The translations under genes and the position numbers were made by a program. DNA of 64,000 bases, taken from the NCBI RefSeq assembly GCF_027988105.1, contig NZ_JAQJZJ010000004.1, positions 1 through 64,000 of the forward strand. The letters run 5' to 3'. The notes under the pieces were generated by a model. The model ran no database searches and was not told where the DNA came from. It was given only the letters and a program-made list of their open reading frames with translations. The number at the start of each line of letters is the position of its first letter. The first letter of the stretch is position 1. This document shows positions 1-8,831 of this stretch, one piece after another. The stretch comes from Pseudomonas aestuarii (GTDB lineage Bacteria; Pseudomonadota; Gammaproteobacteria; Pseudomonadales; Pseudomonadaceae).

Positions 1-214
1 ACCGCAGGTCTGCTGGGTGCTGGACAGGCAAATGGGCGACAACTAGGGTTAACTGTGCTAGCTCCCAGTCAGATCAGCTAGCCAGCACCGGTCGCGTTTT
101 CGAGGAACTGCAAGGGTTTTCAGGACGACGGGCAAGGCAACGCGACAGCGCATTCCGCGTCATGGGCCGTCAGCGGAACCCCCTCCACGTACCGCAACAA
201 GCTGGAGTCCTGTC
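1..214. other. left-edge intergenic sequence
   Basis: No convincing coding frame is visible between the window edge and the first small gene. The last bases hold a plausible GGAG ribosome-binding site for the gene starting at 215. Nothing else is recognised here. Confidence 0.4.
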
Positions 215-520
215 ATGAAAATGCTCCTCACCGTCGAGTTCCCACTCGAGCCATTCAATACCCTCGTGAGAACCGGCAAAGTGGGCGACGTCATCGCCCG
301 CATCCTCGAAGCCATCAAGCCGCAAGCAGCCTACTTCACTGAGCAAGACGGCAAGCGCGGCGGTATCTTTATCGTTGACGTGCAAGAGTCGTCGGATATC
401 CCCGCCTTGGCGGAGCCCTTCTTCCTCAACCTCCAGGCCGACTGCAGATTCCGCATCCTGATGAGTCCCGAAGACCTGCAAATGGCAGGGCTGGAAGAGC
501 TAGGCAAGCAATGGGCGTAA
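215..520 (+). CDS. small conserved hypothetical protein
   Basis: A 101-residue soluble protein without signal peptide or membrane segment. Its start is supported by GGAG about 10 bases upstream. The alternation of strands and helices (KMLLTVEFPLEPFN at the N-terminus, GGIFIVDVQ in the middle, FRILMSPEDLQ near the end) resembles small ferredoxin-like dimeric alpha-beta barrel proteins of the DUF3303 or muconolactone-isomerase type. That is a resemblance of pattern only, and no catalytic residue can be named. It stands alone, with no co-directional neighbour for 680 bases. Confidence 0.6.
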   Translation: MKMLLTVEFPLEPFNTLVRTGKVGDVIARILEAIKPQAAYFTEQDGKRGGIFIVDVQESSDIPALAEPFFLNLQADCRFRILMSPEDLQMAGLEELGKQWA

Positions 521-804
521 ATGCCGCCTGACCGCCACGCACGGGGACAGCAGCAAGCGGCGCCTCGGCGTTTGCACATCGACTCCGGCTCCACAGGGCA
601 AAAGCGCGCGTCTTCATTTTCCGAGCCGAGCGTTTCGCCTGGGCGATGAATTCGCGCCCTCCCCCCGCCGTCATGCATGCCGTCACGGCGGCTACTCACA
701 GCACGCTTTCATCTTCGTACCGCGCCTTGCGGGTCACACCGACCGGCATAGTCATGGCCTTGGCCGTGCGGCCCACTCCCCCGGGACCAGGCGTGATTCG
801 GCGG

Positions 805-1035
805 TTAAAAATGAATCTCGGCGTTCTTCATACCCAGCTCGCGCAACTCGTCGATCAAGTCATCCAGATGAACAAATGACTCGACTTCCTCGCGCTCATC
901 GACCAGGAAATAGCTTCTCCCCGCATCTTTCTTGAAGAACACGATCCACTCTTTGAGGTTGGTCGGGTTGGCAATCACATGGGTGTCGAAGGTGACGCCC
1001 TCGGCATGTTTGGTCTTGACGTCGTTACGGTTCAT
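805..1035 (-). CDS. small hypothetical protein
   Basis: A 76-residue acidic protein beginning MNRNDVKTKH, preceded by a good GGGAG ribosome-binding site. It has no signal peptide, membrane segment or recognised domain. The C-terminal half is strongly helical and charged (HLDDLIDELRELGMKNAEIHF region). It is transcribed away from the SulP gene, so the 170-base gap between them probably carries divergent promoters. The good start signal and ordinary codon use make it more likely real than not, but its function is unknown. Confidence 0.55.
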   Translation of the reverse strand: MNRNDVKTKHAEGVTFDTHVIANPTNLKEWIVFFKKDAGRSYFLVDEREEVESFVHLDDLIDELRELGMKNAEIHF

Positions 1036-1052
1036 CTCGGTCTCCCGCTGGT

Positions 1053-1068
1053 AGGTGCGCGCGCACCT
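1053..1068. repeat. 16-bp perfect palindrome
   Basis: AGGTGCGCGCGCACCT is a perfect palindrome between the divergent starts of the 76-residue gene and the SulP gene. It lies just upstream of the ribosome-binding site of the minus-strand gene. It could be an operator, but nothing else supports that role. Confidence 0.3.
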
Positions 1069-1158
1069 GTGCGCTCAATGTCAGTCGCCTGCGCCGCTAC
1101 GCTTCAACCAGAAAAGCTCTGCAACGGGCCTCGGGACGCTCGATCAAAGAGCCGCGTT

Positions 1159-1177
1159 ATTATCACCACATGATAAT
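1159..1177. promoter_or_regulatory. inverted repeat upstream of the sulP gene
   Basis: ATTATCA and TGATAAT form a 7-bp inverted repeat with a 5-base centre, about 33 bases before the SulP start codon. It sits in a short AT-rich stretch of a GC-rich region, the typical place for an operator or a -10 element. The binding protein is unknown. Confidence 0.35.
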
Positions 1178-1209
1178 ATCATGCACATGCACTCGCAGAG
1201 GAGCTCACC

Positions 1210-2871
1210 ATGATTGCAGTACGCGAAGCCTGGAAGGCCGGCCTGCTGGGGCGCAAGCACTGGCTGAACAATCTGGTCTCCGGAATCATCGTCGGGATAG
1301 TGGCGCTGCCACTGGCAATGGCCTTTGCCATGGCCTCCGGGGTCAAGCCGGAGCAAGGCATCTATACCGCGATCATTGGCGGCGTACTGGTTTCCCTGTT
1401 TGGTGGCAGTCGTGTACAAATCGCCGGGCCGACCGGCGCTTTCATTGTGATCCTGGCGAGCATCACCGCCGAGCACGGCATCGCCGGCATGCAGATCGCC
1501 ACCATGATGGCCGGGGTCATGCTGCTGTTGCTGGGTATTACCCGGCTTGGCTCGGTGATCAAGTTCATTCCCGCCCCGGTGATCGTCGGCTTCACCGCCG
1601 GGATCGGGGTGATCATCTGGGTCGGCCAATGGCAAGACTTCTTCGGCTTGCCCAGAGTCGACGGTGAGCACTTCCACGAGAAGGTCTGGCAGTTGCTCCA
1701 GGCGCTGCCCCAGCTGCACCCGGCCACCACGCTGCTGGCCCTCCTCAGCCTGAGCCTGGTGCTGCTGGCGCCAACGCTTCCGGGTCTCAAGCGCGTGCCC
1801 GGCCCGCTGGTGGCGATGCTGCTGGTCACGCTGATCCAGGCGTTGTTTCACTTCGATGGCGTGGCCACCATCGGCAGTGCCTTTGGCGGTATCCCCCAGG
1901 GCCTGCCCGATTTCGCTCTGCCTGAAGTCAGCTTGCCGCGGGTTATCGAGCTGATCGGCCCGGCGTTTGCGATTGCCATGCTGGGGGCGATCGAGTCGCT
2001 GCTGTCGGCGGTGGTGGCCGACGGCATGACGGCCACCAAGCATGACTCCAACCAGGAACTGGTCGGCCAGGGCATTGCCAACCTGCTCACACCCTTATTC
2101 GGCGGCATCGCTGCCACTGGCGCGATTGCGCGCACGGCAACCAATATCCGTAACGGCGGCACCAGCCCGCTCGCCGGCATCATGCACGCGCTCACCCTGC
2201 TGCTGATCATCCTGTTCCTGGCCCCGCTGGCCTCGGACATACCGCTGTGCGCACTGGCGGCGATCCTCTTCGTGGTTGCCTACAACATGAGCGAACTGCG
2301 CCATTTCAAACGCATGGTGCTGCGGGCGCCACGGGCCGACGTGGCGATTCTGCTGATCACCTTCGGTCTGACGGTATTCAGTGATCTGGTGGTGGCCGTG
2401 AACATCGGCGTGATCCTGGCGATGCTGCACTTCATGCGCCGCATGGCCGCCTCCGTGGAGGTTCAGCAGGTCGTCGAACAGGAACTCGAAGCGGAGTTAC
2501 GCGTTGGCGGTCAAAGCCGCCTGCCAGCCGGCGTGCTGGTGTACACCATTGAAGGACCGCTGTTCTTTGCCGCAGCAGAAACCTTCGAGCGCGCGCTGGC
2601 CCAGACCCACACCGACCCGCGCTTGCTGGTGATTCGCCTGAACCGCGTGCCATTCATGGATATCACCGGCCTGCAAACCCTGGAGGAAGTGATCCAGCAA
2701 CTGCACAAACGCAAGATAGTGGTGAAACTCTGCGAGGCGAACCGCAAGGTGCTGGCCAAGCTGGATAAGGTAGGCATCCTGCACCTGATCGGTGCAGAGC
2801 ATTACCACGCCGACTTCAACGCCGCGCTGGGCCCCTTCGCGGCGAGCGAACCGACACCGGGTCATGGCTGA
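1210..2871 (+). CDS. SulP-family inorganic anion transporter
   Basis: A 553-residue inner-membrane transporter of the SulP (SLC26) family, which moves sulfate, bicarbonate or related anions. The N-terminal ~400 residues are a series of hydrophobic helices starting with LNNLVSGIIVGIVALPLAMAF, and GSRVQIAGPTGAFIVIL is a typical SulP signature. Residues ~430-545 form a cytoplasmic STAS domain (LLVIRLNRVPFMDITGLQTL). Length is normal for the family. The start follows an AGAGGAG ribosome-binding site. No carbonic anhydrase or sulfur-assimilation gene is adjacent, so the anion cannot be assigned from context. Confidence 0.92.
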   Translation: MIAVREAWKAGLLGRKHWLNNLVSGIIVGIVALPLAMAFAMASGVKPEQGIYTAIIGGVLVSLFGGSRVQIAGPTGAFIVILASITAEHGIAGMQIATMMAGVMLLLLGITRLGSVIKFIPAPVIVGFTAGIGVIIWVGQWQDFFGLPRVDGEHFHEKVWQLLQALPQLHPATTLLALLSLSLVLLAPTLPGLKRVPGPLVAMLLVTLIQALFHFDGVATIGSAFGGIPQGLPDFALPEVSLPRVIELIGPAFAIAMLGAIESLLSAVVADGMTATKHDSNQELVGQGIANLLTPLFGGIAATGAIARTATNIRNGGTSPLAGIMHALTLLLIILFLAPLASDIPLCALAAILFVVAYNMSELRHFKRMVLRAPRADVAILLITFGLTVFSDLVVAVNIGVILAMLHFMRRMAASVEVQQVVEQELEAELRVGGQSRLPAGVLVYTIEGPLFFAAAETFERALAQTHTDPRLLVIRLNRVPFMDITGLQTLEEVIQQLHKRKIVVKLCEANRKVLAKLDKVGILHLIGAEHYHADFNAALGPFAASEPTPGHG

Positions 2872-2916
2872 GTCGACCAAGGCATGGCCGAGCACCAGGC
2901 TGAGCCGCTCGGCGGA

Positions 2917-3105
2917 TCATGGCTTGGCGCCGGGCCCGCGCTTGCTCTGGGTGGCGTAGGTGACGCCGTGGCTCTCGAGGTAATCGCGAATCAGTTGGCG
3001 CACGACCTGGGAAGGGGTCAGATCCTGTCCGGCGCACAGCTCCTCGAACGCCTTCTTCTTGACCGGATCAATCAGCACGGTGAGACGCGCAGTCTTGCTT
3101 TCCAT
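2917..3105 (-). CDS. ribbon-helix-helix (CopG-like) protein
   Basis: A 62-residue protein read from the internal ATG (MESKTARLTVLID); an upstream GTG at 3120 would add five residues. The short strand TARLTVLID followed by two helices (KKKAFEELCAGQ and TPSQVVRQLIRDYLESH) is the ribbon-helix-helix fold of CopG/Arc-type DNA-binding proteins, which act as dimers and often as antitoxins or autorepressors. No toxin gene is adjacent. The 3' end faces the SulP gene tail to tail. Confidence 0.7.
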   Translation of the reverse strand: MESKTARLTVLIDPVKKKAFEELCAGQDLTPSQVVRQLIRDYLESHGVTYATQSKRGPGAKP

Positions 3106-3253
3106 AGAATCGCCAATCACTCTAATCTGATGTTAATCAAATTATAATAGTAGAAGCCGCGGCTGTCACGGCACGGCGCCCTGCCAAGCCGGGCCGAGGG
3201 CTTGCGATCCGCCCAGCCACAGCGGCAAGCTTCGGCTAAATCCGCATAATTAT

Positions 3254-3273
3254 TTGATCGTTCAATAAAAATC
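3254..3273. promoter_or_regulatory. BetI-type operator upstream of betI
   Basis: The 20-mer TTGATCGTTCAATAAAAATC contains the inverted TTGA/TCAA arms typical of BetI boxes. It lies about 50 bases before the betI start codon and is repeated exactly in front of betB. The AT-rich leader ATAATTATT precedes both copies. Autorepression of betI relieved by choline is the expected behaviour for the family. Confidence 0.75.
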
Positions 3274-3324
3274 GTCCTAGACTGCGCCCCCACCCAGCCA
3301 AAAATCCAACCCACGGAGACACCG

Positions 3325-3927
3325 ATGCCCAAGGTCGGAATGCAACCGATCCGCCGCTCGCAATTGATTGCGGCGACCCTCGAAGCCGTCGACCAGGTCG
3401 GCATGGGCGATGCCAGCATTGCCTATATTGCCCGGCTGGCGGGGGTTTCCAATGGCATCATCAGCCACTATTTCAAGGACAAGAACGGCCTGCTCGACGC
3501 CACCATGCGCCACCTGATGCAGGCCCTGAGCACAGCCTCGCGCGCGCGCCGTGCAGCGCTCAAGGACGACAGTCCGCGCGCGCATCTGCGCGCGATCATC
3601 GACAGCAACTTCGACGCCAGCCAGGTCAGCGGCCCGGCCATGAAGACCTGGCTGGCCTTCTGGGCCAGCAGCATGCACCAGCCATCCTTGCGCCGCTTGC
3701 AGCGGGTCAACGACCATCGCCTGGATTCCAACCTGTGCTGCCAGTTCCGCCGCATCCTGCCCGTGCCGCAGGCCCGCGCCGCCTCACGCGGTCTGGCCGC
3801 CCTGATCGACGGTCTCTGGCTGCGCGGCGCCTTGTCCGGCGGCGACTTCGACACCGAGCAGGCGATCCAGATCGCCTACGACTATCTCGACCAGCAACTG
3901 GCCAAGCAGCAACTCGAGGCCGCCTGA
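3325..3927 (+). CDS. betI: TetR-family choline-responsive repressor BetI
   Basis: A 200-residue TetR-type regulator. The helix-turn-helix lies at about residues 27-50 ([19 protein letters not shown]), close to the known BetI recognition helix. The rest is the alpha-helical ligand and dimer domain, and the length fits BetI. It represses choline-to-betaine genes until choline binds. It lies directly upstream of betB and betA on the same strand, but 330 bases with its own operator copy separate it from betB, so betI and betBA are probably separate units. GGAG upstream supports the start. Confidence 0.9.
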   Translation: MPKVGMQPIRRSQLIAATLEAVDQVGMGDASIAYIARLAGVSNGIISHYFKDKNGLLDATMRHLMQALSTASRARRAALKDDSPRAHLRAIIDSNFDASQVSGPAMKTWLAFWASSMHQPSLRRLQRVNDHRLDSNLCCQFRRILPVPQARAASRGLAALIDGLWLRGALSGGDFDTEQAIQIAYDYLDQQLAKQQLEAA

Positions 3928-4258
3928 TCCTGCCCGGGCGCAACTAATCCGGGCGCGATCGAAACACTCGCTGATTCCCCCGCACGAGTCACGCCGGACA
4001 CTCGGCCGGCACCCGCACGCCGCGCACAAAGCCCTGCCCCGCCTGAACACCCCGCTTGTCGTATCCAGACCGCCACGAGTCGTTCCGGATAATTATTATT
4101 GATTGATCGTTCAATAAAAATCACGTAGGCTGGATTTCACTCTTCCGGCCTGGACAGTAACGCCGCGCGCGCCACTGAACCTGCCGACCCATCTGGCCAA
4201 GGCGCACTGAAGCCGCCAGCCAGCCTTGCGCAGACCACAGACAAGAGAGGACTCCACC
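3928..4258. other. betI-betB intergenic region
   Basis: A 331-base gap with no coding frame of note. Its 3' part carries the second BetI-type operator and an AT-rich tract that probably contains the betB promoter. A GAGAGGA ribosome-binding site precedes betB. Confidence 0.6.
4103..4122. promoter_or_regulatory. BetI-type operator upstream of betB
   Basis: An exact copy of the 20-mer found upstream of betI, TTGATCGTTCAATAAAAATC, again preceded by ATAATTATT. It lies about 137 bases before the betB start. This suggests that betBA has its own BetI-controlled promoter. Confidence 0.75.
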
Positions 4259-5731
4259 ATGCCCCGATTCGACGAACAGAAGCTCTACATCGGTGGTCGC
4301 TATGTCGACTCGACCAGCGGCGCCACCTTCGAAAGCATCAATCCGGCCAATGGTGAAGTGCTCGCCAACGTGCAGAGCGCCAGCCAGGCCGACGTCGAGC
4401 GCGCGGTGGCCAGCGCCACCGCCGGGCAGAAGGTCTGGGCAGCGATGACCGCCATGCAGCGTTCGCGCATTCTGCGCAAGGCCGTGGACATCCTCCGCGA
4501 ACGCAACGACGAACTGGCCGAGCTGGAAACCCTCGACACCGGCAAGCCGCTGTCGGAGACCCGCTACGTCGATATCGTCACCGGTGCCGACGTGCTCGAG
4601 TATTACGCCGGCCTGGTGCCGGCCATCGAAGGCCAGCAGATCCCCCTGCGCGACAGTGCCTTCGTCTACACCCGCCGCGAGCCCTTGGGCGTGGTCGCCG
4701 GCATCGGCGCCTGGAACTACCCGATCCAGATCGCCCTGTGGAAATCCGCTCCGGCCCTGGCCGCTGGCAACGCGATGATCTTCAAGCCCAGCGAAGTCAC
4801 CTCGCTGACCACCCTCAAACTGGCCGAAATCTACAGCGAAGCCGGCCTGCCGGATGGCGTGTTCAACGTGCTCACCGGCAGCGGCCGCGAAGTCGGCCAG
4901 TGGCTGACCGAACACCCGGGCATCGAGAAGATTTCCTTCACAGGCGGCACCGTCACCGGCAAGAAGGTCATGGCCAGCGCCTCCAGCTCGTCGCTGAAGG
5001 AAGTGACCATGGAGCTGGGCGGCAAATCGCCACTGATCATCTTCGAAGACGCCGACCTCGACCGCGCCGCCGACATCGCGGTGATGGCCAACTTCTACAG
5101 CTCCGGCCAGGTCTGCACCAACGGCACCCGGGTGTTCGTGCCGCGCATGCTGCAGGCGCGTTTCGAGAGCAAGGTACTGGAGCGGGTCAAGCGCATTCGC
5201 CTGGGCAACCCGCAGATTGAGTCCACCAACTTCGGCCCGCTGGTCAGCTCGGCCCACATGGAGAGCGTGCTCGGCTACATCGCCAAGGGCCGTAGCGAAG
5301 GCGCACGCCTGCTGATCGGTGGCGAGCGGGTGACCGAGGGTGAATTCGCCGATGGCGCCTACGTGGCGCCCACCGTGTTCACCGATTGCACGGACAAGAT
5401 GACCATCGTGCGCGAAGAAATCTTCGGCCCGGTGATGAGCATCCTGGTCTACGACAGCGAAGACGAAGTGATCCGCCGCGCCAACGACACCGACTACGGC
5501 CTGGCGGCTGGCGTGGTGACCCGTGATCTGGCGCGCGCGCACCGGGTCATCCACCAGCTGGAAGCCGGTATCTGCTGGATCAATACCTGGGGCGAGTCGC
5601 CGGCGGAAATGCCGGTGGGCGGCTACAAGCAGTCCGGGGTCGGCCGCGAAAATGGCCTGAGCACCCTGGAGCATTACACCCGGACCAAGTCGGTCCAGGT
5701 GGAACTGGGCGCCTACGCCTCGGTGTTTTGA
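4259..5731 (+). CDS. betB: betaine-aldehyde dehydrogenase
   Basis: A 490-residue NAD(P)-dependent aldehyde dehydrogenase that oxidises betaine aldehyde to glycine betaine, the second step of osmoprotectant synthesis and choline catabolism. The chosen ATG gives [15 protein letters not shown], follows a strong GAGAGGA site, and gives exactly the length known for Pseudomonas BetB; the frame is open 33 bases further upstream. The catalytic cysteine is C286 ([12 protein letters not shown]) and the general base E252 (MELGGKSPL). The position between betI and betA fixes the substrate with high confidence. Confidence 0.96.
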   Translation: MPRFDEQKLYIGGRYVDSTSGATFESINPANGEVLANVQSASQADVERAVASATAGQKVWAAMTAMQRSRILRKAVDILRERNDELAELETLDTGKPLSETRYVDIVTGADVLEYYAGLVPAIEGQQIPLRDSAFVYTRREPLGVVAGIGAWNYPIQIALWKSAPALAAGNAMIFKPSEVTSLTTLKLAEIYSEAGLPDGVFNVLTGSGREVGQWLTEHPGIEKISFTGGTVTGKKVMASASSSSLKEVTMELGGKSPLIIFEDADLDRAADIAVMANFYSSGQVCTNGTRVFVPRMLQARFESKVLERVKRIRLGNPQIESTNFGPLVSSAHMESVLGYIAKGRSEGARLLIGGERVTEGEFADGAYVAPTVFTDCTDKMTIVREEIFGPVMSILVYDSEDEVIRRANDTDYGLAAGVVTRDLARAHRVIHQLEAGICWINTWGESPAEMPVGGYKQSGVGRENGLSTLEHYTRTKSVQVELGAYASVF

Positions 5732-5921
5732 GCGGCGAGTGATCGGTGGATGAGCGGCGCGCACTGCCCGGCCGCAGGCCAGGCAACGCCGCCTCAGCCA
5801 CCCGCTCGCCAGCCCGATCGACCCGCCAGGATTCGGCGCGGAGCGATCGGCCGCATGACCAAGCCCGGTCTTGCGCCCCGCCCTTATGGCCGGCGCAGAC
5901 CCGTCAATACAGGTAACGCCC

Positions 5922-7607
5922 ATGTCCCAAGAATTCGACTACATCATCATCGGCGCCGGCTCGGCCGGTAACGTGCTGGCCACCCGCCTGACCGAGGATG
6001 CCGACGTCAGCGTGCTGCTGCTGGAAGCCGGCGGCCCGGACTACCGCCTGGATTTTCGCACCCAGATGCCCGCCGCCCTGGCCTTCCCGCTGCAGGGCCG
6101 CCGCTACAACTGGGCCTACGAGACCGAGCCGGAGCCGCACATGAACAACCGCCGGATGGAGTGCGGGCGCGGCAAGGGCCTGGGCGGCTCATCCTTGATC
6201 AACGGCATGTGCTACATCCGCGGTAACGCCCTCGACTACGACGGCTGGGCCAAGGACAAGGGCCTGGAAGACTGGAGCTACCTGGACTGCCTGCCCTATT
6301 TCCGCAAGGCGGAAACGCGCGACAGCGGCGCCAACGCCTACCACGGCGGCGATGGCCCGGTCAGCGTGTGCACGCCGAAGACCGGCAACAATCCGCTGTT
6401 CCACGCCATGGTCGAGGCCGGCGTGCAGGCCGGCTTCCCGCGCACCGACGACCTCAACGGCTACCAGCAGGAAGGTTTTGGCCCGATGGACCGCACCGTG
6501 ACCCCGCAGGGCCGGCGCGCCAGTACCGCGCGCGGTTATCTCGACCAGGCCAAGGGCCGGCCGAACCTGACCATCGTCACCCACGCCCTCACCGACCGCA
6601 TCCTGTTCAGCGGCAAGCGCGCCATTGGCGTCGACTACCTGCAGGGCGACAGCACCAGCCCGACCACCGTCAAGGCGCGCCGCGAAGTGCTGCTGTGCAG
6701 CGGCGCCATTGCTTCGCCGCAGATCCTCCAGCGGTCGGGCGTCGGCCCGGCCGCGCTGCTGCGTGAGCTGGACATTCCGCTGGTCCACGAGCTGCCCGGG
6801 GTCGGCGAGAACCTGCAGGACCACCTGGAGATGTACCTGCAATACGCCTGCAAGCAGCCGGTTTCGTTGTACCCGGCGCTGCAGTGGTGGAACCAGCCGA
6901 AGATCGGCGCCAAGTGGATGTTCCTCGGCAAGGGCATCGGCGCCAGCAACCAGTTCGAGGCCGGTGGCTTCATCCGCACCAGCGCCGAGTTCGAGTGGCC
7001 GAACATCCAGTACCACTTCCTGCCGGTGGCGATCAATTACAACGGCAGCAACGCGGTCAAGGAGCACGGCTTCCAGGCCCATGTCGGCTCCATGCGCTCG
7101 CCGAGCCGCGGTCGCGTCCAGGCCAGGTCGAAAGACCCGCGCCAGCACCCGAGCATCCTGTTCAACTACATGTCCAGCCCCCAGGACTGGCAGGAGTTCC
7201 GCGACGGCATCCGCATTACCCGCGAGATCATGAACCAATCGGCACTCGACCCCTTCCGCGGGCGTGAACTCAGCCCCGGTGCCGCGGTGCAAAGCGACGC
7301 CGAACTGGATGCCTTCGTCCGCGATCATGCGGAAACCGCCTTCCATCCGTCCTGCTCCTGCAAGATGGGCGAAGACGCTATGGCAGTGGTCGACGGCCAG
7401 GGCCGCGTGCACGGCATGCAAGGCCTGCGGGTGGTCGATGCCTCGATCATGCCGCTGATCACCACCGGCAACCTCAATGCACCGACCATCATGATGGCCG
7501 AGAAGATCGCCGACAAAATCCGCGGGCGCACGCCGCTGCCGCGCAGCACCGCGCCCTACTACGTGGCGGGCAACGCACCGGTGCGCCACACCCCGCAGCG
7601 CAGCTGA
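5922..7607 (+). CDS. betA: choline dehydrogenase
   Basis: A 561-residue FAD-dependent GMC oxidoreductase that oxidises choline to betaine aldehyde, usually at the inner membrane. The N-terminus has the dinucleotide-binding motif [19 protein letters not shown] signatures follow ([15 protein letters not shown] and [16 protein letters not shown]), and the C-terminus has HPSCSCKMG with the expected catalytic H475. The ATG at 5922 is chosen because the flavin-binding strand follows within a few residues and AGG lies upstream; an in-frame start 51 bases earlier is unlikely. It follows betB by 190 bases. Confidence 0.96.
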   Translation: MSQEFDYIIIGAGSAGNVLATRLTEDADVSVLLLEAGGPDYRLDFRTQMPAALAFPLQGRRYNWAYETEPEPHMNNRRMECGRGKGLGGSSLINGMCYIRGNALDYDGWAKDKGLEDWSYLDCLPYFRKAETRDSGANAYHGGDGPVSVCTPKTGNNPLFHAMVEAGVQAGFPRTDDLNGYQQEGFGPMDRTVTPQGRRASTARGYLDQAKGRPNLTIVTHALTDRILFSGKRAIGVDYLQGDSTSPTTVKARREVLLCSGAIASPQILQRSGVGPAALLRELDIPLVHELPGVGENLQDHLEMYLQYACKQPVSLYPALQWWNQPKIGAKWMFLGKGIGASNQFEAGGFIRTSAEFEWPNIQYHFLPVAINYNGSNAVKEHGFQAHVGSMRSPSRGRVQARSKDPRQHPSILFNYMSSPQDWQEFRDGIRITREIMNQSALDPFRGRELSPGAAVQSDAELDAFVRDHAETAFHPSCSCKMGEDAMAVVDGQGRVHGMQGLRVVDASIMPLITTGNLNAPTIMMAEKIADKIRGRTPLPRSTAPYYVAGNAPVRHTPQRS

Positions 7608-7616
7608 ATACGGTTC

Positions 7617-7683
7617 AGAGGTTGTGAAAAGATCGAGCGCCGCAGCGAGACCGTCTCCAGGCGGGAGTTTTTTCACAGCCTCT
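7617..7683. repeat. 67-bp inverted-repeat element after betA
   Basis: AGAGGTTGTGAAAA at 7617-7630 and TTTTCACAGCCTCT at 7670-7683 are 14-bp inverted arms with one mismatch. The 39-base centre is GC-rich. The element fills the space between the convergent betA and lipoprotein genes, and its right arm ends on the first base of the lipoprotein stop codon. It may be a REP- or MITE-like repeat doubling as a bidirectional terminator. A second copy was not noticed in this window. Confidence 0.5.
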
Positions 7684-8819
7684 CAGTAGCCGGTCATTTC
7701 CAGGTAGCCAACGCCCTGGTGGCTGCCGCTGAACCGGATCGGTCCCTCCCAGTAGGGAAAGCGGGTGGCCATCCAGGCCTGCTCCTGCAACGGCGTGGTG
7801 TCGATGGAGAACGCCTTGGCGGGGATGCGCAGGCGCCAGGCGGTCGGCAGGCGCCGGCCGGCAACGCGACTGAAGTGCACGGGGACCATCTCGATGTCCG
7901 CCTCGCTCAGCGACTGGGCCTGGCCGTCCGCCGCGATCCAGGTGCCGGCGCGGTAATGCGCGCCGCCGGCCTGGCGCAACTGGAACAGCATCAGCTTCTC
8001 GCCCGTCTGCAGATGCAGGGAGAACCAGTCCCAGCCCTGCTGATCGGGCGCCAGCGGCTGGCTGCTCCACTCGTGGTCGAGCCAGGCCTGGCCCGTGACC
8101 GCATGTCGCTGGCCGTCCAGCAGTAGGCTGCCTTCGGCCTGGAAGAACGGCTGGCTGTAGTAATAGGAGGCCTGGCCCTGGGCGGACTTCTGGCTGAACC
8201 CCTTACGCCCGTGCAGCACCGGCGGCCGTGCGCTGGTGAGGCGCAGGCGATAGCCGAAGCCCGCGCCGCGCGCATTCAGCTCCAGCTCGCCCAGGCCGCC
8301 ATTGGCCGGGCCGTGGCTGGCTAGCTGCCAGTCGTCGATCCAGGCCTGCAAGGGTTCGGCCATCACCCCGGCCTGGCCGATACCGCCGCGGGCGAAGGTC
8401 TCGGCATAACGATGACCGTCCGCCCCCGTCAGGGCGGCATGGCCCATCCACAGGTTCTGGTTGCGCCAGTCCGTCTCATGCGAACCCGGCTGCAGGGCGT
8501 TGCGAAACAGCGTCCACTGCACGCCCCAGGCGCGGCCCTGGGCGTCCTCCAGGTTGGCGGTGAGGTACCACCACTCGATGCGGTAGTCCGGGTGCGCGCC
8601 GTGGTCGGCCGGAAACCCCAGCGCCCGCCCCGGCGCGACCCGGGCAAAACCCGCCGCCGAACCACCCAGTCCGGCGAAGCCCACGGCCGGCGGCGTTTCG
8701 GCCTCGCAGGCGGCGAGCAGCAGCAGGCCGGCGAGCAACGCCAGGAAGGCACTGGCGCTGTGTCTCTCGCCCCCGTATGCCATCGGCCTCCTACCATTGC
8801 ATGAGCGCACGCGATCCAT
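7683..8819 (-). CDS. AttH/CrtC-like lipocalin-domain lipoprotein
   Basis: A 378-residue lipoprotein. After a short basic leader, a hydrophobic stretch ends in the lipobox LLAAC at about residue 38. The body carries signatures of the AttH / carotenoid 1,2-hydratase lipocalin-like family (YRIEWWYLTANL, WLDHEWSSQPL, GWDWFSLHL, YWEGPIRFSG), whose members form paired beta-barrels that bind or modify hydrophobic ligands. The start at 8819 is fixed by AGGAGG 8 bases upstream. The gene begins 12 bases after the ABC permease stop, so it is the last gene of that operon and probably its periplasmic partner. Confidence 0.85.
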   Translation of the reverse strand: MDRVRSCNGRRPMAYGGERHSASAFLALLAGLLLLAACEAETPPAVGFAGLGGSAAGFARVAPGRALGFPADHGAHPDYRIEWWYLTANLEDAQGRAWGVQWTLFRNALQPGSHETDWRNQNLWMGHAALTGADGHRYAETFARGGIGQAGVMAEPLQAWIDDWQLASHGPANGGLGELELNARGAGFGYRLRLTSARPPVLHGRKGFSQKSAQGQASYYYSQPFFQAEGSLLLDGQRHAVTGQAWLDHEWSSQPLAPDQQGWDWFSLHLQTGEKLMLFQLRQAGGAHYRAGTWIAADGQAQSLSEADIEMVPVHFSRVAGRRLPTAWRLRIPAKAFSIDTTPLQEQAWMATRFPYWEGPIRFSGSHQGVGYLEMTGY

Positions 8820-8831
8820 CAGCGAGTCCTC

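Noticed and set aside
4121..5923. 600-codon minus-strand open frame antisense to betB
   Set aside because: It runs opposite a fully recognisable BetB with catalytic residues in place. Its composition (rich in H, G, A, D, V) is typical of antisense frames in GC-rich DNA.
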